A stretch of DNA of 64,000 nucleotides, taken from Phallus indusiatus. Taxonomy: Eukaryota > Basidiomycota > Agaricomycetes > Phallales > Phallaceae. The notes under the pieces are model-generated. The model saw nothing but the letters and a program-made list of their open reading frames with translations. It was not told the origin of the DNA and did not search any database. Both the position numbers and the translations under genes were made by a program. How positions within the stretch are numbered: the stretch's first letter is position 1; each line of letters opens with the position of its first letter. The stretch spans positions 1 to 64,000 of the forward strand of contig JAQFWX010000144.1 in NCBI GenBank assembly GCA_027605045.1. The letters run 5' to 3'. Shown here one piece after another: positions 12,667-24,975 of this stretch.

Positions 12667-14397
12667 CTAAGCTTCCGTATTTTTGCGGCCTCTCTTTGCA
12701 CGCTTCCTCGTCGCATCGGGGTTTCTGGATCGTTTCCTGGGGATGAGAGATTTAAATGTGGCCAAAGCACGTCCCATAAGGGATCGGTCAGAAAAACAAG
12801 TGATGACGAGGCGATCTCCCAAGGTAGGGGAGGCGCAGTGTGCCAGATATCTACCTTGAAACGCGATTACTTGCCCAGGGCGGGTCGGGACACGTTTTCC
12901 CAGTTGAGGGAAACAAAGGTCGCCTCCTTTCCAGCTTGGACCGATATTGAGGATCCACGCATACGTACCTGAATGGTCCATCCAATCCAGGTGGATTTTC
13001 TGCGAACCGCCGTCCTTGATGGCCATTGCGTAAAACGCGCCACCAAAGTCAATCCAAGGGAAATCGGACATGTCGCTCATAAAACCCGCCTTCTTAGCTA
13101 ACGTATCTCGAACACTAAATGTATGATAAGAAAATAAACAAATAAAAAGCCCTAAACTCACTGCATGTGCCTTTTGAACGTGTCGGGATCGTGACGTCGC
13201 AAAAGGGCCCAGATCCTAGGGACTACGTTGTCCCGCAGAATAGCGAGAAATTCTTTGAGGTGAGCTTTGGCCTCTGGGGATTGCTTGTACGTATCGGAGA
13301 TAACATATTCATGGTCGCGGTAATGGGCCCACATGCCTGCGTGAAGCTGCGGCTCGACATCGCGGGTATTTTGGTCTTGTTCGAAACGGCGTAGAGTTTT
13401 GCGCATCTCACACCACTTCGACCAGAGTTTGTCGTTTATGTCCTTCGGTATGACTTCGTCGAAGCGCATGATGAGATATTTCGGGAAATCAGGGCCGCGC
13501 ATATACTGAGCCGAAGGGAGGACGAATAGATTATTGTCGATGGGATACGTATCGAGGTCTTCCGGATTATATAGCGTGTTGTTCATAATCCAAGCCCGAG
13601 CGGCATCCTGAGATTTTGGTAACTTCGCGAATTGGTGATGATCAACATAGTCGGCAACTTCGACGACTACGAAGAGATTGATTAGTTTTCAATTGTGAAA
13701 ATAGACAACGCACCAGATTTCTCCTGTATATGACCCAAATTCTTAATAGACCTCTCCTTGTAATGGCTCGCTTTGGTTTCCCTATGGTATTCGCGGTTTC
13801 GCTGTTGTTTCGCTGACAATTTACTGCCGGTAAATAACTTGAAAGGATTAGGCTGCGTTTTCTCCGTATCGAGCGTGAATTTGGGAAGAGTGGCAGAGAC
13901 TGAAATAAAGATCGATTACAAGCAAAACGGGTGGACGAAGCGACTTACCTGGAGTCGGATACGTTTCGTGGTCAATATTCTCAATGAAATCCAAGATGCC
14001 ATGGTCCATCAACCAATCGAAATAGTATCGATTGCACCACGGGCAATCTTCCCTGACGTTAACAAGAGACTCGTGTCGGGACTTGAGATGAACCTCCAGA
14101 GAGGGAATCTTATTATGATTCCATGCGCCGTAATCTGACCGTGAAAAACAAACATGAGCAGTCAAAAATAGAGTGTAAAAGACCTACTGATCTGTGCCAG
14201 GGGATTGATCGGTGTTTCTCCATCAAGAGAAAGGATGCTTTCCGTGGACGCGGATGATTTCAAATGAGTGAGTCTGGAGCGAGTGAGAAAAGGACAGAAA
14301 CGGATGATTAAACAACGTACTGCAGCAATAGATCTGTACTGATGTCCTTGGCAATCGTCTTGACGAAGTCTTTAATCTTAAGGACCGCAGATACCAT
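12667..14397 (-). CDS. 2-oxoglutarate/Fe(II)-dependent oxygenase-like protein (TET/JBP-like fold suspected), with N-terminal Cys/His motif
   Basis: A complete six-exon gene: 14397-14321, 14273-14188, 14134-13949, 13899-13714, 13666-13162 and 13114-12667. The introns are 47, 53, 49, 47 and 47 nt, all GT-AG, and the exons sum to exactly 496 codons (495 residues plus stop). The N-terminal part has a Cys/His cluster (H70, H75, C85, C88, H99) and a basic segment. The C-terminal third has the double-stranded beta-helix signature: H388-x-D390 (HLD), a hydrophobic strand with GGDLCFPQLG, then the distal H439 (GRYLAH) and R448 (RLVITCF). These are the iron ligands and the 2-oxoglutarate-binding Arg of the superfamily. 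A Lys/Arg-rich tail (about 472-492) suggests nuclear entry. Basidiomycetes carry expanded TET/JBP-like DNA-base dioxygenases, often near transposons. Whether this acts on DNA is inference; a prolyl-hydroxylase-like role is the alternative. It reads toward the telomere, as does the helicase gene. Confidence 0.82.
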
Positions 14398-14789
14398 TGT
14401 GGATAGTAGCGGATAAACTCGGTCGATGATGTTGGTGTGTGGAAAGGGCTGCTTGTTTACATAATGACAGGAGTCTCACTAATCGAACGGGGACAGTAGA
14501 GTTTGCAAAAAGTAATATTCAAGTTAAAATATAATACGGAAAAGATAATATGTCGACTAATAAATGACAATAGAAATGGCTTCAGAAAAATCAGACAAAT
14601 ATACGAAAGAGACGAGAAGGCTTGCCTGGATTACGTAACACGGACGAACGAGGATAAAAACCAGTTAATATCGTGTCTTTGAAAGCAGGAGAATAGATAT
14701 ATTTACCTTATACATCAAGCATCGACTGTCATTAGACTCGGAGTAACCGAGAATCGACTGGATGCACAATAAAATACATGGTTCGCTAC

Positions 14790-14817
14790 CCAGCAAGGCC
14801 CCTGTGGGTCTCAAACC
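14790..14817. repeat. 28-bp element, copy 2 (upstream of oxygenase gene)
   Basis: Perfect match to 11201-11228, 393 bp upstream of the oxygenase start codon. The plus-strand 3' part contains GGTCTCAAACC, nearly self-complementary. It could be a shared promoter or regulatory element, or a dispersed repeat. Confidence 0.85.
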
Positions 14818-15774
14818 AGGGGGATGGAAGTAAACCAATTTCGTGTCAAAAGCAGACAGAACTGCGTACTAGAGACATTTGACAACCAAGGCATAGACGA
14901 GAACTATGAATTAATTATAATTAGTGAATAAAGCGGTGTGTATATTGAGCGATACTTACCTCAAATCTAGCCAGGTAATAGACGACGTCAATATATGTTA
15001 TTCCGACGACCTTGACAGTGAGACAGTCAAGCGCATTATTAAACGCATTAGAATGACTATGAGATATAATCATAATCAGACATACTAGGAGGAAATGTAA
15101 ACGACGTTTAGACTTACGGTAAGTCAGGCGTGGGTAGCCGGCATAAAGGCGACGATATATTAAATACAACCGTCTTTGTTAAACCTATTGAAAAAGATTA
15201 AGGTCGACCGTGTAGGATAAAAAATACGGGCACGGACAGAGTTGTTATTTGGAATTACGATGGCGACTGATGATATTAGAGGAGGCGAGAGTATACATGG
15301 CGCCGGTCACTCCATGTTGGAACATTGGCAAATGAAGAAGGAATCTATTCTTTAACGAAACGTTAACCATTGTTAGATTACTGAAAAAGACAGACGGCAC
15401 ACCGTTAACCGAATAACGTCCTCAATAACATAACATCCATCCCACCCATCCATTAATACTACCGTAGCACCGGCTCCATATAGGTCAAAGAAAAGAGTCT
15501 AACAACGAAGTAAATTAGACTTTTGTTAGATCGAGCGTAGGTTGAATGAAACGACAGGTAACGTACCATTGAGATAGTGGTGAAAAAGTGTAAGACGTCG
15601 AGACCGGCAGCCAAAAAGCACGCGCTAACCAATGTCAAATAAAATAAAAAAAGAAGGACAAACAACATACTGTTATATTAAAGCGCCGAAAGGAAGGAAG
15701 GACGACGATAGCGGGTGGGTGTACTTGGCAATGATAAGGTGGTGGTGGCACGGTGTGTGACGGATTGAGGGTTT

Positions 15775-15900
15775 GACACGAACAGCATGAGCTAAAGTCG
15801 ACGTCAATTTACATATAAAAAGAAAAAGAAAAGACAGCGGTTTACCTTGTCAATAAGAAACGCCTGACACATACTCTCCGTTTGTCGCACCGTGTCTCCA
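15775..15900 (-). repeat. Diverged repeat B, copy 1
   Basis: Related to 18995-19125. Both include a minus-strand exon end reading TTGACAAG immediately before a GT donor, preceded by ...ATACTCTC-type sequence, and a poly-A/G plus-strand stretch in the intron. Confidence 0.6.
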
Positions 15901-16802
15901 AGTTGGTGACCTGAGCGGGCAGACTACGGGCTGGATGTTGACACGCAGACACTTTTGGATAAAAATTACATGTCTTAGCCCATAGAGGAACGTTGAATAG
16001 GAGAGGAATGACTTACGGAACATTGTCATGACCAATGGTGGCGGGCCGCATCAGTGCGATAATGGGATAGCATTAGGGACAACGCTCCGCGACCTGTGTT
16101 TGGAGGCTTGGAGAGGCTACAGTAAATGATGGTAAAGTAAGCGAAGAGTGAAAACAGCGCGAGGAGACAAGAAAAAAGGAAGAATATTGTAGAAAGAAAT
16201 CACGCTAACCTCTAACAAGTTGGAAGGTCTCTGGATGATCCGGGAAATTTTGCGTAATCGAGCTAAACCGCAAACGGATGGTACAAACAGAATTTAAGCT
16301 TTATGATGGAGGTTTTCTTCGAGGGTGGCCGGTGGTGGGACTAGGAGGGCGTTTCATGTAAATAGAACAGCGGCGTGCGCAACATAGACACCACTACAGG
16401 CATTGGAGGTAGCGAATAAGAGATTATCACGACCTTTTGAAACCTGAGTAAGCCATTGATAAAACGAAATAAGTTTAAAAGAGGACGTACAGTACTTCCC
16501 GTAGCAGTTAGATGGCTGTGGATGTCGGTAGATGTCGGTGGATGGTGGCGTATGTGATGATGGCGTTGGTTAACGGTCTGTTACAATTGACACGGTTGAA
16601 ACTTGTTGATGAGAGAGATATAATTAGAAAATCATCGATGGAAAATAAAGCACTTGTAAAACGATCTTACTGGTGTATTGTGCATTGGCGGGATGTGGAG
16701 ACAGACGTTGACGGCACGGTAATAGCGTGCCTGCTTCAATGAAAAGGAAAGGTATAGAATGAGATGTACGGTCAGACAACGTTACTTGAAATAAAAGAAA
16801 AT

Positions 16803-17110
16803 AATCCTACGCACTTCTTTGAAAAAGCGAAAGAATTGTCCCACCGCCCATGAGCGCATAGTTATCCAACTTTGGTGTAGAGAGTTAGAGAGAGACAGAC
16901 TGTTAACGACGCAAAGACAATGAACTGGTTAGATCATGCTAGACGAAAGAAGAAATAGAAGGCTTACTAACAATCGACAGGCAATGGGCCGGGTTAAACT
17001 GGGCGCGATCGGTCATTCAACATTACGTTCAGTTACACCTATGAACGGGTATAGTATTATTATAAAATAAGCACGGTTTCTACGACGAGACATTAAAAGG
17101 AAAGTCTCAC
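16803..17110 (-). repeat. Diverged repeat A, copy 1
   Basis: Aligns with 22555-22860 at a constant offset of about 5,750 bp. Shared words include CAGGCAATGGGCCGGGTTAAAC (16978 and 22725) and CATTCAACRTTACGTT. Similarity extends over roughly 300 bp with point differences and small indels. Confidence 0.75.
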
Positions 17111-18994
17111 GATAGCTTGTAAAACCGAGTCAGTGTGCGTGGTCAAGGATATGAAGGTGGCGGTGGTATAGAGGGAAGCGGAGGATGAAAACGACAGCTA
17201 TATAGAACAATGATAACCTGTTACGTCAGTCTGATCAATACAATCAAATGGACTTACGCAGAGCGGCAGAATACAGAGCCCGGTTTTACTTCGTGTAAAG
17301 GATGGACTACGAACAACATAACGAAGAAGAGAATTAGAGAAAGGTAACTTGATTGACATGCTAAACGATGGCGTACGTTGATATGATTGAGCAGGTATAC
17401 ACGTTTTCGTTTTATGACAATAATGAATGGTGGTGCCAGACAACGACGTGTGGCGGCTTGAAAAACAAAACCGCGAAAAGTTCCAGGCGAGAGGATGAAT
17501 TAAAAGCCGAAAAAAACAAGCTAGACAACATGAATTAAGATATATATCGACGAGATAAACGATGAAAGATACTTGGTTTAATGTAAAGTGAGGGCGAGGG
17601 CGACGTGTAGGTGGCAGGACCAATCTGAAAGGCCGGCGAGTAGTCTTAATAAAACAAATATTTGAACGAAGGAAAAAAAGGCATCATAATAATGATAACG
17701 CACTTGTAAAAAAAAACCAAGATCAACCATGGGATCAAATACCCTAGACCCAAGCGTGTCGACGGCCAAGAGAGCGCTGCCAAACTTGGGGGACTTGATC
17801 ACAAGGAAACATCTAGTGAATAAACTAAATTGTAAGCAAGAAAGTATCAAGTGGGGTTAAAGCGTTCAAAAGACTTACGTCCGAGACATGAAAACATCAT
17901 CCAGAGTGTGCGGCAGGTGAGATCAGGGTGAAGGGTAGGACTACACGTGCGGAACATAACCAAATCTATAAAACAATCGTAAGACAAATGATAAACATTT
18001 AAACAAGGCATTTGACACGGCGCACCTTTAAAGCACAAACGAATGAAGGAATGGAATTCAATTGCAAGTCTTTGTTGTAATCTGAGTATGCACGTCACCA
18101 CAATAAGAAAGGAAGAAAAGAGTAGGACGCACAGTTCAATTGGAAAGATAATAGAATCGTGCCGTCAACAGACGATGGAACGCTAACACAGGCATACTAG
18201 TTCGAGGTAATAATAGTCTGCTAACGAAAACTAAAGCATGGGTCTGACCAAGGGTATAATAAAACGCAAAACGACTTACAAAGAGTATAATATAGGTCGT
18301 TATGCGCCGACGGAATACAGCGGTAGGGTAGCCAAATACAAAGGTGTGCGTGCCGGTGGTGACGGTGATAAGAGAAAGGTTGTGGCGGGCTCAAAACATC
18401 TAGTCTTTAAACGTTTAGGGGCTGGGCGTGGTGATAACAATGCGTGAATTCTGCGTGTGATCTAAAGTAACAAGCGTTTAAGCGTAAGAAATAATGAAAA
18501 AGAGTATGACGCACGTTTATACTTTATATAAACGTTAAAAACAGTGCTGCAGTCTCCCAATTTCCAGCTAAAGGGACAACCGTTAACCCAAAATGTCGCC
18601 CGATAACATTCCCGACCCAGCCATGCCCATGCCGTTACCGCTGCAGTCCGAACGGTCCTATAATAGCCGTCTACTAATAATGTAAAGTAAACTTTGGTCC
18701 GATCACGGTAACTTGAGCTAGACGACGAATGACTGACCATTAATACGCTGGCGCAGAAGTATAAGACTAAGAAAGACTGGCACAAGAACGGTGCGCACGA
18801 ACCGACGTCAACGAAAGTGGGGCACACAAACCTCAATAAAAGGCGGCGATTGACTTGAGGAAGTGTAAGGAGATGATGAGATCAATGAAATAAAGAAAGA
18901 GGGACGGCCGACGTACCATTAAGGCAGCGAGAGAAAGAAGATAACCACAGCGAGTAGTGGCTATGGTGCCGTGTTGGAGAGACGGAATGATGGC

Positions 18995-19125
18995 CTGATC
19001 TGACCTGCGTTGGCTAAAGCCAATGTTAGTGCAAACATATAAAGCGAAAAAAAAGAGATCGATTCACCTTGTCAATGAGAAAAAACGCCCAGTATATACT
19101 CTCAATTTCACGCTTCGTGCCCGAA
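18995..19125 (-). repeat. Diverged repeat B, copy 2
   Basis: Partner of 15775-15900, about 3,220 bp away. Shares the CTTGTCAAT(A/G)AGAAA core and flanking arrangement. Confidence 0.6.
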
Positions 19126-22100
19126 TGGGATTGAAATCTAGAGTGAACGGCGCTATAAGAACAGTAAAGAAGAGGAAGAATAAAGGACAGACGAACATAA
19201 GGATGTTAAAAAGACCGCACAGGTACAAGAGCATGGGCGGCATAGTGGTGGTGAATGCGATGGTTGGCGACAACAGGAAGAGGGATGGGGACAATGAGCT
19301 AATAGCATTGAACGGCAAAGAAGATGAGACAGACCATAAGACTTACGATTGCTTGTCACAGATAGATCGGGAACAAGAGAGCATGCTAGTAAAGACTGAA
19401 AACGAAAAAGCGTAAGAACGATGATGATAAGGTAGAGAGACATCAAGCTTACTTCTTTGGCGCGAAAGAGTATAAATGGCCGCCAGCAATGTAAATAAGA
19501 GATGTAAATAAAGACTGAACAATAATAAGATCAATGGTAAGGGAAGCGACAAAGATTGCACGACTTACGGGCCACGGCAGTTTTCTCATAGAATGAGAAT
19601 CACAGTAGTGTGATGGTGACGTCTGACGAGGCCGGAAAAGAACAGTCTAAACAACGCAAATGAAAAGACCTTGAATAAAAGAGAATTCGAACGGAAGAAT
19701 ATGGGCCTTACGTTGTATATTGGCGAAAAGAGATTGACAGACTGCGCTCATTGGATGGGATCTACAGACAAAACATAAGCACAGATCGTCAATTAATGAA
19801 ATCGCAACGCACGAGAGAGACATACTAAACAAAGTAAAGTACTAGCAATAAACCTTGAGATGATGGATGGGGCGAATAGAGTGACGGCGGTTTGAGGTGT
19901 GGCGGCGATGGCACAGTGTTGAGAGGGATGAGAGACAGAGTTTAGCAAAGGGCGTTTGACGCATGTAGGCATAAGGTGGATCGATAAAAAAGACTATTAA
20001 AGTATGATAAATAAGGGACAAATTGAGAAATAACGAAAGGCTTACGGAAACAAGAAAGATCCAACGTTCGCAAACCCGTCTCTGCAGATTGGGGCGGATT
20101 GGCGACTATGAGAGCTAATCTACGATCTAATAAGCAAAAGGAACTTAAAAAAAAGAGATCCAAATGAAGATAAAAAGCGTGAAAAGGATAAGACTTACCA
20201 TTGTGTAGGGAGAGCTGAACGCGCAAAGGAGAAGGCGGCATGGCAAAGCCACAGGAGCAGTGGCGAAAATAAGATTGAAAAAACCCTCGGTGTCGGTTAT
20301 AAAGCTAAAGAAGATCGTGTTTGAACAACAGAAAAACGTGGCAGAGAGATTGCGGGCGCACCGTTGGTATCAAGAACCAAGTCGTTATGGTGACAATCTT
20401 GAGAGTGTAACGATGGTCGACGGGTGTGAATGGAAATGATTAAAAGGTCTAAAATGATTAAGAAAATGACAATAAATTGAAAATCGAATGAACGAACGGC
20501 TTACTGTAAGCTTTTAAGTGTCCAGGGCGTTACGTGTCTTAGATTGCAGGCGGAATAAAACCGAGGCGACAAAGCCGATTGGAAACCCTGTTAAGAGAGA
20601 AAGGGTTGCTATTGTCAAAGAATGATGAAGAGAATGGAGATAAAGGCTAACCTGATCAAAAAGAAACCGCGGCAACGCTAGTAACACCGCCGTTAACAGC
20701 AGCAAAGCTGGAGAAAAAGGCCTGCGATTGAGCTTGATAACGACGCTAAGACGTTGTTAAAGCTCTATTACGAAAGAAAACATGAGTAAGAATGAGAAAT
20801 AGAAAAATAAAACTTTACCATTTGCTTCAATGGCATGGATGGCGGTCGACGACGGCGGTGGGAATGAGAGCGATTAGGAAGACTTATTGGGTCGCGCGAG
20901 TCACAACCAATGCCATTGACCTTTGTCACATCCGACTGCGTGGGTTGGGGTCTCCAAAAGCGAAAATAGTGCTAAAAGATAGTGTTGGTTAATTAGTATA
21001 GAATCAAAAGTAAGACGAGTGACTTGCAGAGGAGATGACGCAGGCGCAGGCTGACGATAAAAGTCAGGAACACGCTAGATCGAGAAAAGATAAGAAAAGC
21101 TTACAATGGTAAGAGAAATGGCGAACGAAATGACAAGGCTTGAAGAGAGAAAAGGCTGGGAAATCGCAATTAAAATGGGAAAACATAGTGACAAAGTAAC
21201 GAGGTAAAACATACCGAAGTATTGTATGGGCGAGAATAGGCCGTGCAATGGTTAATGTATAATAACAGCGCTGTACGAGGATAAGAAAGTCTAGTAAATG
21301 ATAATAAAGTAAGAAAACGGTAAAATTAGGAAAGAAAAAACTACCTACATCGGTGAGCAGAGCGGCGACGGCCACAGCAATAGCAAAACGGAAAGTATTC
21401 ATGATGGAAGACGGTAGCCCTAAAAGGTGTTAGAAAGGAAGGAAAGGACTGATATAAAGAAGAAAGCACCGAATGACTTACCACGGGCCTCAAAGCGCCG
21501 ACTTCAAAACTTGGGTGATGGAGGTGGTGGTGAGATTGGTGAGGTTGCGGGGATTGGGTGAACGTAGGGCTGAATCAAAAGTAATATAAGCATAAGGAAT
21601 GAAGCATAATCCAAAACGGGGGCGTACCTTGAGACTAGAAGATAACAAAAGATTGATAGTGGCTGTCGTTAGAAGTTGGTACTGAATCGGCGGCTGAATG
21701 TTAAGGGGTAATAATGGATAATAAGAGACTATGAAATCATAATCAGATGGACGATGATAAGAAATGAGGGTTGAAGTACGTACTATGAGTTTATAGTGCT
21801 GAGCGAAGGAAGAAAATGTCGGCAACCGTATTGACGAAAACCGGGTGGTAATAGGTAGTGATATAGCGGCTGGCGGAACGGTTGTGATTGGGCTGGTGTA
21901 TCCCAAAGAAAAGGACGCTTAGAGCATAAAAAAGAAAGAAAAAAAGGACGACGTACTTTAACAATGGGAAGAGGGCGACGACAGAAGAAAAAACTTGCGC
22001 TAACATCATCCTTCTAAGTAGAATGAAAACGAATTGAGCATTTTAGCGAATGGAAAGAGATAAAGAATACCATGTACCTTTGAAGCAGGACGCCATACAG

Positions 22101-22554
22101 CCCAGGCTTCCACAGATGCCAAACGAAGTGTATATCTAAAAGGAATCAGTATAAGCACGGAAACGATTTCTGATTAACGTACTAGAGGACCATAACATAC
22201 TTGTGCACGAAAAATAAAGGAAAAAAAGACTACGAAGAAATGATCAGAATAGAGCAATGGGTTGGTAGAAGACTGAACGGAGGACTTACAGTATGGTGGC
22301 GATGGCGGTGATGTTCAGCGGTTGATCATATGGTGTAGCGAGTCCACGTAGATGAAAAAGAATGGGAAGGGCATAAAGATATCTATATACAAAGAATTGT
22401 TAGTTAGGAATAGGAATGGAAGTAGATGAAAAGAAAAGATGACATACTGTGTCGTTAAGATGGCGTGGGCATTGTTTGACAATCCGCGCGAATTTGTGCA
22501 GTTTAACAGCTAGTTAACAACCAAAAGATATCAGATAACATCGTACGAAAAAAG

Positions 22555-22860
22555 AAACATAACCATACGCACCTTTTATTGAAAAACCAAATGATTTGCC
22601 CCACCATGAGCATGTAGTTGTCCACCGTTGTAACAGAGAATCGAGCGGACTATTATCAAAAAAGAAGCAGATAGTTAGACATAACGCTAGAAAGGATAAT
22701 AAATGGAACACTTACCGGCAACAAACAGGCAATGGGCCGGGTTAAACCAGTGGCGAAGGAGCATTCAACGTTACGTTAAGTGAAACCTACAGATGAATAT
22801 AATCCATTATAAAATTAGTACGATGTGGTATGATGTGAGATCAGAAAGAGAATCTCACAA
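22555..22860 (-). repeat. Diverged repeat A, copy 2
   Basis: Partner of 16803-17110; see that entry. The duplication shows that the intron-dense block grew by copying segments of itself. Confidence 0.75.
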
Positions 22861-24734
22861 TTAGGCAAGCGTGACTTGAACGACGTGGTAATAACGGTGT
22901 ATGTTGGATATGATTGAGTTGTCCCCGTTTGTGTAATGCACTTTCTAAACCAAAGATCGTTTATAAGACGAGAAACAAAGAAAGAGAGGGCGACGCACCG
23001 GGACAATAAAAAAGAAAGATTAACTAGCTACTACAGACAACGACCTTTCCTTCTAAAGTAGCAGCTACAAGAGATGGATTGAATTAAAGGATAAGAGGCG
23101 ACAGGTGGTTCAAGAGCGTACCTATATAATGATCGTGTCTGCGCCGATTGAACGACATCACGCCTTAGGAGGACCATGGATGAACGAAGATAAATGTAAA
23201 CTGAGATACGTTTAGATGAGACAGAACTTGAAGTAATGGAAAACTTACACGAAAATAAGGCAGAACTGGTGGGGCCGTCGGGCTTAAGCGATCGGAGAAT
23301 AGAGGTAATGGATGGAGTTTAAGGAGGAAGGCATCGCCGGTAGACAGGGATAGACTGACAGGAAGACAATGAGAGAAATGAAAATGAGAAAAAGCGAAGG
23401 ACTTACCATAGGTGATGGAGAAATAAGAAAGGTCCAACGCTAAACGATAACAAAGACTAATCAATGAAGATGAAGTAAATGGAGATCGAAAGGTAAACAA
23501 CTTACTTGAGAAGGAAAAAGCAATGGCAATGGCAATGTCAAATACGGCAGGCAACGGCCGAAACTTTGGTAAAATGAATGGTGAAAAACAGATAATCGAA
23601 GAGCAAGATAATAACGTACCAAAGTTGATTGAAGTGGTGAACGGGTAGGGCGAACATGAGCGATGTAAAAGGAACAGAGATGACCGCTGGTTGGAGTAAG
23701 AACAAAAGAAAGGATGATGGTGCGAAGATAACATACCACGTTGAAAGGCTGAAAGGAAAAACGCCAGTGCTGGAAGCGTTAGAGTGGGGACTGTGGAAGT
23801 TGAAGACTGGGTTAAGAGTAGGCGACGGTAACCAGAGGTGTTGAACTGAGTAAAAACAAGCTAAAAACAACGTTAGCTTTGCAACTTCTTTATAAGAGAA
23901 AATTGCGCACCGGATTGATAGGGTGAAAGGTGATGGTAGGAATGGATAAGGGCGATGGTAGGAATGGATGAGGGCGATGGTAGGAATGGATGAGGGCGAT
24001 GGTAGGAATGGGTGAAAGTGATGTTGGGGGGGATGGGAATTGCGGTGAAAGAAGTGACGGTGGTGCTGTATCACTAGAAAAACTGATGACGCTTTAAAGA
24101 ATTAGAGAAAGAACGGAATAAGAGCGTACCTTGTAATGAGAGACAAAACAGCGTAGCGGGAACAGTTCACCGTGTAATCCATGTGAATCAGCATGAAACT
24201 AAATTGAACGGTAAGAGAAATGAAAGAAAGAAAAGAAGAAACAAACCTTGTTCAGTTAAAACATCGGGGTTGAAGAATCGCTGTACGATGTGTTGGTGGT
24301 GATTGGGAAAGGAGAGGGACACGATACGTACCTCTAGAGCGATGGCTGGTGAGACGGATTGAAAGAAATATATCTACAGATGGCAGAGAAATTAACGTGA
24401 GTTAGAGGACTAGTAATTGATAAAATAAACGACGTACTGTTGATGCCATAAAGAACGACCGGTGGCAAGAAATAGATCGACGTTCTTTGAAAAGAAAGAC
24501 CTATTATGAAGGAAAACATTAGTGAGAACGATCAAATAGGAAAATCAAGGCTTACCATTGGTTAAATGAGCGTGGAGAGCCGTCGACGACGGCAGTGAGA
24601 ACGAGGAGAAATGGTGGCTTGAAGTCGCAAGCCAATAGGGAATGTCGTCACATAAGTGACAATGTGACATTCGTTCGAAGGATTCGGAACTTTCCGGACA
24701 AGTGTTGGCGTCAGCGTCATCCAAAGAACGGTTA

Positions 24735-24975
24735 ATGAATCCATCAGCTTCCGGTACTATTTTTACCGGGCTGATAACGTTAAAAATAAATTGAATCTAA
24801 ATGAGATTAGATTAGATAAAAATTAATAAAAAATATGGAGTACTGAACTCGGTTTCAACAGAGATAAGATAATAGGGAATGCTGGTAAATTCAAAGTCCG
24901 ACAAAGTGTCATCCAGAATGACGGCGAGCCATCCATCGACTTCCCGGGTTATTTTTATGGGGGCGATAACCTTAT
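24735..24975 (-). repeat. Two diverged coding-like segments
   Basis: On the minus strand, 24780-24741 reads VISPVKIVPEADGF and 24970-24931 reads VIAPIKITREVDGW, so the same short peptide pattern occurs twice. The first continues in frame through LDDADANTCPESSESFERM and CHLCDDIPYWLATS up to a GT donor at 24555. Conservation at the peptide level suggests that these exons once coded for, or still code for, protein. Confidence 0.5.

Noticed and set aside
21064..21402. Secreted protein starting MNTFRFAIAVAVAALLTD
   Set aside because: The start looks like a signal peptide, but after the obvious donor the next exon stops after 12 codons, and the unspliced frame reads through intron-like sequence.
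23165..23734. 189-codon minus-strand ORF in the intron-dense block
   Set aside because: It reads straight through several strong donor/acceptor pairs and its composition (Ser/Phe/Leu/Pro) is that of pyrimidine-rich intron sequence.
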